From NCBI GenBank assembly GCA_016213845.1, contig JACQZN010000093.1:1-44791 (forward strand): a stretch of 44,791 nt of DNA, in the 5' to 3' direction. Positions 1 to 7,691 of this stretch are shown piece after piece (within the stretch, counting starts at the first letter, position 1; the number at the start of each line of letters is the position of its first letter). The stretch comes from Candidatus Wallbacteria bacterium. GTDB lineage: Bacteria; Muiribacteriota; UBA6191; JACPRK01. The notes beneath the pieces were generated by a model. It had not been told where the DNA came from. It saw nothing but the letters and a program-made list of their open reading frames with translations, and did not search any database. Position numbers and translations under genes: made by a program.

Positions 1-83
1 GAACGGGACTTCTCTACCAGAACCCCAGACCAGCGAACAGATCTCCCATTTCCCTGGTTGAGCCTTCGCTGTGCTCGATTCTT

Positions 84-118
84 CATTGCCGGTTCCCGGC
101 TCCCTGTTCCCTGTTCGA
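84..118. repeat. Heptanucleotide tandem array, locus 1
   Basis: Five consecutive 7-nt units read CATTGCC, GGTTCCC, GGCTCCC, TGTTCCC, TGTTCGA. The units are degenerate but keep the 7-nt phase. Similar units recur at 5358, 11891 and 44651. The rest of 1-227 holds no gene I can support. Confidence 0.6.
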
Positions 119-227
119 CTGGGACCAGACGCGCGGGCCGGGTCGAATTCTCCGACGCGCTCCTAGAGCGTCTTGCGGGGCAGGGGGACGGTCCCGGGCC
201 GGGACGCGGTGCGAGCTGGCACGGGGC

Positions 228-256
228 TTGATTGGAAGCTAGATTCGTGCTATCTT
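228..256 (+). promoter_or_regulatory. Sigma70-type promoter for upp
   Basis: TTGATT at 228-233 and TATCTT at 251-256 are separated by 17 nt. The predicted start site near 263 would give a leader of about 60 nt before the upp GTG codon. No riboswitch-like fold is evident in that leader. Confidence 0.5.
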
Positions 257-321
257 TGCGCCGATTTTCGGGCTGCGGTGTGCGGCCCGAAGCTCTGGTG
301 TAGCAAGGCTTCGGAGGCGAC

Positions 322-954
322 GTGGGTAAGGTCACAATCTTCGATCATCCCCTGATTCAGCACAAGCTGACCATTCTGCGGGACGAGAACACCGACGTGA
401 AGGTGTTCCGTGAGGTTGTCGACGAGCTCTCATCGTTGATGGCCTACGAGATCACGCGCGACGTGCAGGTGGCCGAGAAGCGGGTGCGGACGCCGCTGGG
501 CCGCGAGGTCGTCGGGCACTACATCGACGGGCTGACGCTGGGCGTCGTGCCGATCCTGAGGGCCGGATTGGGAATGATCCACGGCATTCTCCAGATCGTG
601 CCGATGGCGCCGGTCGGCCACATCGGCATCTACCGCGACCCGGATTCGCTGAAGCCGCACGACTATTACTGCAAGCTTCCCAAGGACAGCGACCAGCGTA
701 CGCTGATCGTGGTCGACCCGATGCTGGCGACCGGCGGGTCCGCCGTCGCGGCCATCGAGTTCATCAAGAAGCGGGGAGCTCGTAGGGTCAAGTTCAACTG
801 CATCCTGGCGGCGCCTGAGGGGCTGGAGGCGCTGGAGCGAGCCCACCCGGACGTGGACATCTACTGCGCGGCGGTCGACGAGAAGCTCAACGATCACGGG
901 TACATCCTCCCGGGTCTGGGCGACGCCGGCGACAGGCTGTTCGGCACCAAGTAA
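322..954 (+). CDS. upp: Uracil phosphoribosyltransferase
   Basis: Converts uracil and PRPP to UMP in cytoplasmic pyrimidine salvage. The 210-residue product has the usual length for Upp. It shows the VPILRAGLGM segment, the PRPP-binding loop VVDPMLATGGSA near residues 132-143, and the C-terminal uracil-binding YILPGLGDAGDRLFGTK. The GTG start is preceded by GGAGG at 313-317, and translation from it gives the standard N-terminus (IFDHPLIQHKLT). It lies 56 nt upstream of metK in the same direction, so the two may be co-transcribed from the promoter at 228-256. The assignment is secure from motifs. Confidence 0.96.
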   Translation: MGKVTIFDHPLIQHKLTILRDENTDVKVFREVVDELSSLMAYEITRDVQVAEKRVRTPLGREVVGHYIDGLTLGVVPILRAGLGMIHGILQIVPMAPVGHIGIYRDPDSLKPHDYYCKLPKDSDQRTLIVVDPMLATGGSAVAAIEFIKKRGARRVKFNCILAAPEGLEALERAHPDVDIYCAAVDEKLNDHGYILPGLGDAGDRLFGTK

Positions 955-1010
955 CCGTAAGCCCCTCTCGGCCCTGGGAGCGACGTCATGGGCCGGACAA
1001 AGGACACGCG

Positions 1011-2294
1011 ATGACCATCAAGAACTTCCTCTTCACCTCGGAGTCGGTCACCGAAGGTCACCCCGACAAGATGGCCGATCAGATCTCGGACGCTGTGCTC
1101 GACGCGATCATGAAGTCCGATCCGTACGGGCGCGTGGCCTGCGAGACGTCGCTCACGACCGGAATGGCGCTGGTGTTCGGCGAGATCACGACCAGCACGT
1201 ACGTCGACATCCCCAAGATCATCCGGGGCACCATCCGGGAGATTGGCTACACCAACAGCGCCTTCGGCTTCGACGCCGACACGGCCGCGGTGCTGGTCAG
1301 CCTGGACGAACAGTCGCCCGACATCGCCCAGGGAGTCAATCGCGCCGTCGAGGTGCGCGAGAAGTCCAACGGAGGCGAGGAGGCCGACCACATCGGCGCC
1401 GGCGACCAGGGCATGATGTTCGGTTATGCCTGCAACGAAACGCCCGAGCTGATGCCGCTGCCGATCACGCTGGCGCACGCGCTCACGAGGCGGTTGGCCA
1501 CCCTGCGCAAGCGGGGCACCCTGCGCTATCTCCGCCCTGACGGCAAGAGCCAGGTCACGGTGGAGTACCGCAACGGCAAGCCGTTCCGCGTCGACACCGT
1601 CGTCATCAGCACGCAGCACGACCCCGACGTCGCCTACGAGGTCCTCAAGGAGGACGTCATCGACGAGGTCATCCGAAAGGTGATCCCCGCCCGGCTGCTC
1701 GACGAGAAGACTCGCTTCTTCGTGAATCCGACCGGCCGCTTCGTGGTCGGCGGGCCCCAGGGCGACGCCGGTCTGACGGGCCGCAAGATCATCGTGGACA
1801 CCTACGGCGGGATGGCCCGCCACGGCGGCGGCGCCTTCAGCGGCAAGGACTGCACGAAGGTAGACCGCTCGGCCGCCTATGCGGCTCGCCACGCGGCCAA
1901 GAACGTGGTCGCAGCAGGTCTCGCAGAGCGCGTGGAGATTCAGCTCGCCTACGCCATCGGCGTCGCCCACCCGGTCAGCGTCATGGTCGACACGTTCGGC
2001 ACCGGCATCCTGGGCGACGAAAAGATCGCCAAGCTCGTCGGCGAGACTTTCGACTTCCGGCCCGCCTCGATCATCAGCCGTCTCGATCTGCGCCGGCCGA
2101 TCTACCGGCAGACCGCGGCCTACGGCCACTTCGGCAGAAGCGACCTCGACCTGACCTGGGAGAAGCTGGACTTCGTCGCGGAGCTCAAGCGCGGCGCCAA
2201 CCTCAAGGCCGACGAAGGGCTGGCGCTTCCGCCCGAGGCGCTCGAGTCCGCTGTCGAGGCCGAAGCCGAGCTGGAGTCGCAGCGCGGCTTGTGA
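1011..2294 (+). CDS. metK: S-adenosylmethionine synthetase
   Basis: Makes S-adenosylmethionine from methionine and ATP. Hallmarks are the N-terminal FTSESVTEGHPDKMADQISD segment, the ATP-binding GAGDQGMMFGYA, and the phosphate-binding GGGAFSGKD. An AAAGGA ribosome-binding site lies just upstream. At 427 residues it is about 30-40 longer than typical MetK (around 385-400); the surplus includes a Glu/Ala-rich C-terminal tail after the conserved AAYGHFGR segment. Local context is notable because SAM is the cosubstrate of the neighbouring methyltransferase at 2345 and of the three radical SAM enzymes further on, although metK is also essential everywhere. Confidence 0.97.
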   Translation: MTIKNFLFTSESVTEGHPDKMADQISDAVLDAIMKSDPYGRVACETSLTTGMALVFGEITTSTYVDIPKIIRGTIREIGYTNSAFGFDADTAAVLVSLDEQSPDIAQGVNRAVEVREKSNGGEEADHIGAGDQGMMFGYACNETPELMPLPITLAHALTRRLATLRKRGTLRYLRPDGKSQVTVEYRNGKPFRVDTVVISTQHDPDVAYEVLKEDVIDEVIRKVIPARLLDEKTRFFVNPTGRFVVGGPQGDAGLTGRKIIVDTYGGMARHGGGAFSGKDCTKVDRSAAYAARHAAKNVVAAGLAERVEIQLAYAIGVAHPVSVMVDTFGTGILGDEKIAKLVGETFDFRPASIISRLDLRRPIYRQTAAYGHFGRSDLDLTWEKLDFVAELKRGANLKADEGLALPPEALESAVEAEAELESQRGL

Positions 2295-2304
2295 TGAGGG
2301 CGGG

Positions 2305-2329
2305 CGCGCCGGTCCTCGCCTCCGGCGCG
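2305..2329 (+). terminator. GC-rich hairpin after metK
   Basis: CGCGCCGG (2305-2312) pairs with CCGGCGCG (2322-2329) around a 9-nt loop, between the metK stop and the next start at 2345. No U-tract follows, so this may be an attenuating or mRNA-end hairpin rather than a strong terminator. Confidence 0.3.
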
Positions 2330-2344
2330 TGAGCCCCAACCGCC

Positions 2345-3232
2345 ATGGTCAGCGTCAGCTCGCTCGCGAGCCGGGTCAAGCTTCGCCTGTTTCGGGAGCT
2401 GGCCCGGTTTTCCGGCGAGTTTGGCTACCTCCACAGACTGGAGTGGATCCGCTGTAATTACCCGGACGCATTTCGCCAGCGCCGGGAGCTGGCGATGGCC
2501 TTCGCGCGTTCGTCCGTGCGGCTCACGAACTTCTACTACAAGATCGACAACCTCGACGAGGCCGCGGCCTTCTGTCGGGCTGTGGGCGGGATGCCCGCTC
2601 CCGAGGCGATGGGCTACTTCCAGGAGCTGTTCGGCGACCGCGAGCTCAATGAAGCCCTGGGTGCGAAGCTGGCGGCACTGCCCGACCACGACCCGCGTCC
2701 GATGTTCGGCCGCAGGATCGTCTGGTACGCGCTGGTGAGGCACGCCAAGCCACGAGTGGCGATCGAGACCGGAGTCGACGAAGGCCTGGGCACGAGCGTG
2801 CTGGCTGCGGCGATCGCCAGGAACCGCCGCGAGGGTGCCCCGGCCGATAGCCGTGTCTACGGGTTCGATCTCCCTGGGGATCGGCTGGGGCATCTGATTC
2901 CCGACTATCTGCGAGGGGACTGCGAGCTGGTCACCGGGGATTCGCGCCGGACCTTGCCGGAGTTCGTCCGGACGCGCTCGCCGCAGTTCTTCCTGCACGA
3001 CAGCCTGCACTCCTACGAGCATGAGCGCTTCGAGCTGCAGTGCGCCTGGCAGGCGGCTCTACCGGGCGCTGTCCTGCTTTCTGACAATTCGCACGCTCTG
3101 CCGACGCTGGCGGACTTCGCTCGCGAAAATGGGGTCGACTACCACTATTTCGGAGAGCGCGTCGTCGGTCACTGGTACGCGGGCGCGGGCGCCGGGGGAA
3201 TCCGCAAACCCCTGGCGGAGCGCCCCAGCTGA
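2345..3232 (+). CDS. Class I SAM-dependent methyltransferase, substrate unknown
   Basis: A 295-residue protein whose C-terminal half looks like a Rossmann-fold methyltransferase of the CmcI/Methyltransf_24 kind. Motif I is AIETGVDEGLGTSVLAAAI (about residues 139-157), the acidic strand end is VYGFDLPGD, followed by LVTGDSRRTLPEF and the metal or catalytic-type segment FFLHDSLHSYEHERFE. The N-terminal 100 residues are helical and not recognised. The ATG has no clear Shine-Dalgarno sequence. It follows metK by 50 nt and a hairpin. Substrate cannot be inferred; the HD..HSYE pattern is seen in small-molecule and sugar O-methyltransferases. Confidence 0.7.
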   Translation: MVSVSSLASRVKLRLFRELARFSGEFGYLHRLEWIRCNYPDAFRQRRELAMAFARSSVRLTNFYYKIDNLDEAAAFCRAVGGMPAPEAMGYFQELFGDRELNEALGAKLAALPDHDPRPMFGRRIVWYALVRHAKPRVAIETGVDEGLGTSVLAAAIARNRREGAPADSRVYGFDLPGDRLGHLIPDYLRGDCELVTGDSRRTLPEFVRTRSPQFFLHDSLHSYEHERFELQCAWQAALPGAVLLSDNSHALPTLADFARENGVDYHYFGERVVGHWYAGAGAGGIRKPLAERPS

Positions 3233-3273
3233 CACCTGGGCCGTGGTAGTCTCTTCCCGTCGGTCATTCGTAC

Positions 3274-4692
3274 GTGAGCCAGGACAAGAAGAAGAGTAGC
3301 GGCGCCGCCGCGCTGAGGTCGCTGCCCTCCGTCGAGCGGCTGGTGACCAGCGCGGAGTTGGACGAGGCTCGTCAGTGGCTGGGGCGCGGCTGGATAACGG
3401 AAACCGCTCGGCGCGTGGTGCAGGAGGAGCGGGAGCACCGAGGGCGCGGAGGGTCGCCGCGAGACCCGGCGGAGCTGGCGTCGACTGTTCTGGCTCGCTG
3501 CCGCTCACTCAGGTTCGGAGGGATTCGCCGGGTGGTCAACGCGACGGGCGTGGTCCTGCACACCAACCTGGGGCGCGCTTGCATCGATCGCGAGCTGGCT
3601 CTGGAGGCCGTGGAGGCTGCCCGTGGCGCGGTCAGCGTGGAGCTGGACCTGGCGACCGGGGAGCGCGGCAACCGTTACGAGTCGGTGCAGCGGCTGCTGG
3701 GCGCGCTGACGGGCTGCGAGGCGTCGGTGGTCGTGAACAACAACGCAGCCGCGGTGCTGCTGGTGGTCAACACGCTGGCGCTGGGCAAGGAGGTGGTGGT
3801 CTCTCGGGGGGAGCTCATCGAGATTGGCGGCAGCTTCCGGTTGCCGGAAATCCTGGTCGGCAGCGGCGCGGTGCTGCGCGAGGTCGGGACCACCAACCGG
3901 ACGCACCTGGCAGATTTCCGAAAGGCCATCGGGCCGTCGACGGGGCTTCTGATGAAGACCCACACCAGTAACTATCGAGTGGAGGGCTTCACCAAGACGG
4001 TGTCCGCGCGGGAGCTGATGGCGCTCTCGGCCGAGACCGGCGTCCCCGTCTACGAGGACCTGGGCAGCGGGAGCCTGGCCGACCTGGGGCGCTACGGCCT
4101 CACCCCCGAGCCGACCGTGCAGCAGGTGGTTGCCTCGGGGATTCCACTGGTGAGCTTCAGCGGGGACAAGTTGCTGGGCGGTCCGCAGGCCGGGATCATC
4201 GTGGGGACACGCGCGCTCGTGGGGCGGCTGATGGAGAACCACTTGCTCCGGGCGCTCAGGACCGACAAGCTTACGATGGCGCTGCTCGAGCGCACTCTGG
4301 CGCAGTATCTGGACCCGAAAGGTCCGTCGGCTCTGATTCCCACCCACCAGCTGCTGGCGCGGACCCCCGAAGAGCTGCGGGGGCTTGCGCAGCAGGTGCT
4401 GGCCGGTGGAAGGCTGGAGCGCTTGGATGCCCACCTGCTCCAGGACCGGGCCGCGGTCGGGGGAGGGGCCTGCCCGACCGACACACTTCCCACCTGGACG
4501 ATCACGCTGGCGCACGACGGTTCGGGCGCAGACGACCTGGCGGCGCGCTTCCGCGCTCGCGAGACGCCCGTGATCGGGCGGGTCAAGGACGGCAAGTTCT
4601 GTCTGGACATGCGGACGGTGCGCGCCGACGACGTCGGCGAGCTTTCGAGCGCGCTGGGGGCCGTCGACCGGGAGCTGGGGGGGGCTGGCTGA
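3274..4692 (+). CDS. selA: L-seryl-tRNA(Sec) selenium transferase
   Basis: A PLP enzyme that converts seryl-tRNA(Sec) to selenocysteyl-tRNA(Sec) using selenophosphate. The 472-residue length and domain order fit bacterial SelA: an N-terminal helical tRNA-binding segment (LPSVERLV near residue 14), the VVNATGVVLHTNLGRA motif, VVNNNAAAVLLVVNTLA, GTTNRTHLADF, and the PLP lysine K299 in SFSGDKLLGGPQAG. Start is GTG. It overlaps the next gene by one nucleotide. Its presence implies selenocysteine use in this genome, but selB, selC and selD are not in the window, and no in-frame UGA selenoprotein was noticed here. Confidence 0.95.
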   Translation: MSQDKKKSSGAAALRSLPSVERLVTSAELDEARQWLGRGWITETARRVVQEEREHRGRGGSPRDPAELASTVLARCRSLRFGGIRRVVNATGVVLHTNLGRACIDRELALEAVEAARGAVSVELDLATGERGNRYESVQRLLGALTGCEASVVVNNNAAAVLLVVNTLALGKEVVVSRGELIEIGGSFRLPEILVGSGAVLREVGTTNRTHLADFRKAIGPSTGLLMKTHTSNYRVEGFTKTVSARELMALSAETGVPVYEDLGSGSLADLGRYGLTPEPTVQQVVASGIPLVSFSGDKLLGGPQAGIIVGTRALVGRLMENHLLRALRTDKLTMALLERTLAQYLDPKGPSALIPTHQLLARTPEELRGLAQQVLAGGRLERLDAHLLQDRAAVGGGACPTDTLPTWTITLAHDGSGADDLAARFRARETPVIGRVKDGKFCLDMRTVRADDVGELSSALGAVDRELGGAG

Positions 4693-5348
4693 TGCCCAAG
4701 CGCAGCTTCACGGAGGCCAGCTGTCCGGTCTGCGCCCACGTGTTCAACTATCAAACCGTGACCCGACCCGAGCCGGAGAACGGACAGGACGCCGACTTCT
4801 GCCCCAAGTCGCTGGACCCGGAGCTGTTGGCCAGCTACATCGTGCAGTGCCCGCGTTGCCGCTTCTGCGTCTATCAGAAGGACTTCCACGGCACGCTTCA
4901 GGCGCGGGACAAGAAGAAGCTCGAGACGATACTGCTGCCCGGCGGCAGTCCGGCGTTGCCGCTGCCGGCCAATGGGGCCGAGAAGTACGCGCAGGCTGCG
5001 ATCTGCTACCAGTCCTTGGGCCGCAAGACCTACTTCCTGGCGACCGTGCAGCTGCGCGGAAGCTGGTGGTGCCGCGCGCGCGGCGACTCCGACGGGGAGC
5101 GTCGGTTTCAGGAAGTTGCCGTCGAGCTCCTCCAGAGCGCGCTGCGGCAGGACGGGCAGGTGACACCCGAGGAGATTGCCGTGATCACCTACCTGATTGG
5201 CGAGCTGAGCCGGCGCCTGGGCCGCCACCGGGAGGCCAGCGAGTGGTTCGAGCAAGTCCCGGACCTGGTCGCCGACACCGGCGAGCAGAAGTGGCTGATC
5301 GAGCTGACCGAACAGCAAAAAGAGCTGAACGCCAACACGATCAACTGA
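4692..5348 (+). CDS. DUF2225-type zinc-ribbon protein
   Basis: A 218-residue cytoplasmic protein starting with a CPVC zinc-ribbon half (residues 11-14) and a CPRCRFCVY second half near residue 54, followed by an all-helical, TPR-like region ending in a charged tail (ELTEQQKELNANTIN). This layout matches the DUF2225 family, whose function is not established. The ATG overlaps the selA TGA by one base, so the two are translationally coupled; whether this reflects a role in selenium metabolism or simple operon packing cannot be told. Confidence 0.75.
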   Translation: MPKRSFTEASCPVCAHVFNYQTVTRPEPENGQDADFCPKSLDPELLASYIVQCPRCRFCVYQKDFHGTLQARDKKKLETILLPGGSPALPLPANGAEKYAQAAICYQSLGRKTYFLATVQLRGSWWCRARGDSDGERRFQEVAVELLQSALRQDGQVTPEEIAVITYLIGELSRRLGRHREASEWFEQVPDLVADTGEQKWLIELTEQQKELNANTIN

Positions 5349-5357
5349 CGCCGCCCG

Positions 5358-5413
5358 CGTCTCCTGACTCCCGAAGCCTGATCCCCGACGCCTGACTCCT
5401 GAAGCCTGTCCCT
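5358..5413. repeat. Heptanucleotide tandem array, locus 2
   Basis: Eight 7-nt units in strict phase: CGTCTCC, TGACTCC, CGAAGCC, TGATCCC, CGACGCC, TGACTCC, TGAAGCC, TGTCCCT. It fills the space between two convergent genes and its last unit touches the stop codon of the minus-strand gene. The unit ACTCCTG recurs, reverse-complemented, in the array at 44651. Confidence 0.75.
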
Positions 5414-5882
5414 ACTTCGCCTGCGACGGCGAGTAGTTGAAGACGAAGCGCTTGGTGCCAAGGCGCTCGAACTCGACGACGCAGAGGTCGCGGTTCTCGG
5501 GCGTCTTGCGAATCTCGATGATCTTGCCCTCTTCCTTGAAGGCAGGGTGGTAGATCACTTCGCCGACCTTGTACTTCTCTTCGGGGTGGAACTCCCGGGC
5601 GTGCGCGCTCTTGGCCTTCGAGGCCTTGTCGGCCTGCTTGCCGTGACCGCGCTCTCGCGATTCGGCGGCGGCGGCCAGCTCACCGGTGTCGCTCCCGCCC
5701 AGCTTCCGAGCAGGGGCCTTGTCCTTCTTGGCGACTTTCTCCGCGGCCGATTTCTCGGCCCCCTTCTCCCGTTCGGCCTTTTCGACCTTCTCGGGTTTCT
5801 GCGCCTTGATCGACTTCGACGCCGACTTCTTGGACTTCGACTCGGCCTCGGTCTCTTCGCTCTTCTTGGTCTTGGCAGCCAT
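5412..5882 (-). CDS. Lys/Ala-rich histone H1-like protein with conserved C-terminal module
   Basis: The 156-residue product has an extremely Lys/Glu/Ala/Ser-rich first two thirds (repeated KS, EK, AEK runs, histone-H1-like, probably disordered) and a folded C-terminal stretch of about 55 residues around YKVGEVIYHPAFKEEGKI and FERLGTKRFVFNYS. The C-terminal part, with GE-x-I-x-H-P plus a short beta-rich tail, recalls the small beta-barrel of CarD/Tudor-like RNA polymerase-interacting domains; this is inference. The start was placed at 5882 because AGGAGG lies just upstream. It has its own divergent promoter. DNA or RNA polymerase binding is the best guess. Confidence 0.6.
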   Translation of the reverse strand: MAAKTKKSEETEAESKSKKSASKSIKAQKPEKVEKAEREKGAEKSAAEKVAKKDKAPARKLGGSDTGELAAAAESRERGHGKQADKASKAKSAHAREFHPEEKYKVGEVIYHPAFKEEGKIIEIRKTPENRDLCVVEFERLGTKRFVFNYSPSQAK

Positions 5883-5935
5883 GCGATTCTCCTCCTGCCT
5901 TCCGTTTCCTCGGGGGGTGACGGATGAAGCGGGCC

Positions 5936-5964
5936 AGAATAGCACGGATGAGTCGATTTCGCAA
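5936..5964 (-). promoter_or_regulatory. Sigma70-type promoter for the H1-like gene
   Basis: On the minus strand TTGCGA (complement of 5959-5964) and TATTCT (complement of 5936-5941) are spaced 17 nt apart. The start codon lies at 5882, leaving a leader of about 50 nt. Confidence 0.5.
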
Positions 5965-5967
5965 CGC

Positions 5968-5997
5968 TTGACACCGTCCTGGCCGGCGGCGTTTGAT
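5968..5997 (+). promoter_or_regulatory. Possible promoter for the DUF1304-type gene
   Basis: A perfect TTGACA (5968-5973) is followed after 18 nt by TTTGAT (5992-5997). The -10 box would put the start site almost at the ATG at 6007, implying a very short leader. It lies back-to-back with the minus-strand promoter at 5936-5964. Confidence 0.35.
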
Positions 5998-6006
5998 GGG
6001 CAGCTC

Positions 6007-6375
6007 ATGGCCGCTTCCCTCGCGCGGGCGCTCGTCTGGCTGGTGGCACTGGAGCACCTCTGGTTTCTGGTGCTCGAGATGTTCCTCTGGCGCAAGCCGC
6101 TCGGCCTCAAGACGTTCGGCCTCACGCCCGAGCTGGCGGAGGCCTCGGCCTCGCTCGCGATGAACCAGGGCCTCTACAACGGATTCCTGGCGGCCGGGCT
6201 GATCTGGTCGCGATTCGCGCTGCCGCCGGCCGAGGCGCGCCAGGTGCAGCTCTTCTTCCTGGGCTGCGTGATCGCTGCCGGGATCTTCGGGGCGGCCACG
6301 GCCAAGAAGGAGATCCTCTTCGTCCAGGGACTGCCCGCCCTGATCGCCTTCGCCGCCGTCTGGATGGCCCCCTGA
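6007..6375 (+). CDS. DUF1304-type small membrane protein
   Basis: A 122-residue integral membrane protein with about four hydrophobic segments (residues ~5-24, ~55-75, ~80-97, ~100-119). The EHLWFLVLEMFLWRKP opening and the AMNQGLYNGFLAAGL motif match the DUF1304 family, whose function is unknown. The start at the internal ATG 6007 gives the family-typical N-terminus. It precedes the GNAT gene by 85 nt and may or may not be part of the following cluster. Confidence 0.75.
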   Translation: MAASLARALVWLVALEHLWFLVLEMFLWRKPLGLKTFGLTPELAEASASLAMNQGLYNGFLAAGLIWSRFALPPAEARQVQLFFLGCVIAAGIFGAATAKKEILFVQGLPALIAFAAVWMAP

Positions 6376-6460
6376 GCGCGTTGACTTCGGGAGTTGCCGG
6401 CGTCAAGATGGCGGCCTACGAGCGCCCCCTGGCGGGCGCGGTCAGGAGAATCGAGTAGCG

Positions 6461-7573
6461 ATGGGTTCCGTGCGGGGGATTTCGACCCCCCGAGAGCTGG
6501 CAAAAGCCCTTCGGGACATCCGGTCGCGTATCTACAAGGACCTCCCCGGATGGCACCATCCGCCGGAGTTCCTGGAGCTTTCGCGCTTCGACCTCGAAGC
6601 CGAGCCCTTCTGGAAAACGCACATTGGCCAGACGTTCGTGCACGAGACGGGCAACGAAGTGGTCGGCCGGGTGACGGTGTTCCTGCCGAACACGGCGGGC
6701 ACAGACGGCCGGTTCGGAGTGTTCGACTCGGTGGACGATCCGGCTGTCAGCGGTCCGCTCCTGGAGATGGCGTGCAACTGGCTGGCCTCCCGGGGGGCGA
6801 CGCGTGTGGAGGGTCCCTACTTCTTCAACATTCATGAAGAGGTCGGCCTGATGACCGGAGGGGCCGAGCATCCCTCGGCGGTGCTGATGCCGTACAACCC
6901 GCTTTACTATGCCGAGCTGTTGCGTCAGGCGGGCTTCCAGTCGATCCGCCGGTTCGTGACCTTTCGCTACGACCTGGAGACGAGCTTCGAAGTCGTCACA
7001 CGCAAGAGCCGCGCGATCGGAAAGTACGCGTTGCGCGGCTTCGACATGAAGAACATCAAGGCCGAGGTCGCGCGGTTGATCGAGGTCTACAACAGCGCTT
7101 TTTCCGAGAACTGGGGGTTCCAGCCCCTGACGAGCGACGAGGGCCATGCGCTCATCGGCAACCTGCTCCAGATTGGCGACCCGACGCTGGTGCGCATCGC
7201 CGAGCACGAGGGCCAGGTAGTCGGTTTCGTCCTCTGCGTGCCCGATGTAAACGCATACATGTACAGTATTCGCGGCTACCCAGGCATCTTGAAGAAGGCC
7301 GCGCTGGCGTGGGCGGTGATGCGCGGAAACATCCGGGATTGCCGCGTCATCACGCTGGCGGTGCGCAAGGAGTACCAGGGCCGCGCGCTCTCCAGCCTGC
7401 TCATCGAGAGCCTGGCGTCGGAGGCGCGCTCTCACGGTTACAGAAACGCCGAGCTCTCCTACGTCGACACCGAGAACCGCCAGATGCGCCGCCTGATGAC
7501 CGCCTACGATTTCCACTCCCGCAAGGAGTACCAGCTCTTCGCCAAGGAGCTGGGCGAGGGGGGTGGGGGGTAA
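6461..7573 (+). CDS. GNAT-family N-acyltransferase (YghO-like)
   Basis: A 370-residue two-part protein. The N-terminal part carries the segment GPYFFNIHEEVGLM (about 117-130) followed by MPYNPLYYAELLRQAGF, a pattern I associate with YghO-type GNAT proteins, some of which sit in lipid or sphingolipid gene neighbourhoods. The C-terminal part is a second GNAT fold with the acyl-CoA-binding region VITLAVRKEYQGRALSSLLI. A good ribosome-binding site (AGGAGA) precedes the ATG. The next gene, 118 nt downstream, is predicted to make a long-chain amine, which would be a natural acceptor for N-acylation. Acyltransferase fold is solid; the substrate is inference. Confidence 0.7.
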   Translation: MGSVRGISTPRELAKALRDIRSRIYKDLPGWHHPPEFLELSRFDLEAEPFWKTHIGQTFVHETGNEVVGRVTVFLPNTAGTDGRFGVFDSVDDPAVSGPLLEMACNWLASRGATRVEGPYFFNIHEEVGLMTGGAEHPSAVLMPYNPLYYAELLRQAGFQSIRRFVTFRYDLETSFEVVTRKSRAIGKYALRGFDMKNIKAEVARLIEVYNSAFSENWGFQPLTSDEGHALIGNLLQIGDPTLVRIAEHEGQVVGFVLCVPDVNAYMYSIRGYPGILKKAALAWAVMRGNIRDCRVITLAVRKEYQGRALSSLLIESLASEARSHGYRNAELSYVDTENRQMRRLMTAYDFHSRKEYQLFAKELGEGGGG

Positions 7574-7605
7574 ACCCGCCCCACGCGTCAGGCAGCGCCG
7601 AGTTC

Positions 7606-7614
7606 TGGTATAAT
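7606..7614 (+). promoter_or_regulatory. Extended -10 promoter
   Basis: TGGTATAAT is a perfect extended -10 element (TGn plus TATAAT), 78 nt upstream of the ATG at 7692. The expected -35 position (7586-7591, CGTCAG) is weak, as is usual with extended -10 promoters. It would start transcription of the aminotransferase-reductase fusion gene. Confidence 0.55.
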
Positions 7615-7691
7615 GAAGCCTTCACCCTTCGGGCGAGCCGGCGCATCGGGGTAAACGGCCCCGGGCGAGGGACGCCGCCGGAAGGGGCCGG

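Noticed and set aside
955..1010. Possible SAM riboswitch ahead of metK
   Set aside because: The 56-nt gap is too short for the known aptamers and shows no matching conserved core.
894..2339. 481-residue minus-strand open frame opposite metK
   Set aside because: It is a complement shadow of a strongly conserved gene with all motifs intact; the minus frame has no recognisable domain.
3274..5348. Selenocysteine-encoding UGA near selA
   Set aside because: Neighbouring genes end at stops that match family lengths, and no open frame continues through a TGA with a SECIS-like hairpin that I could support.
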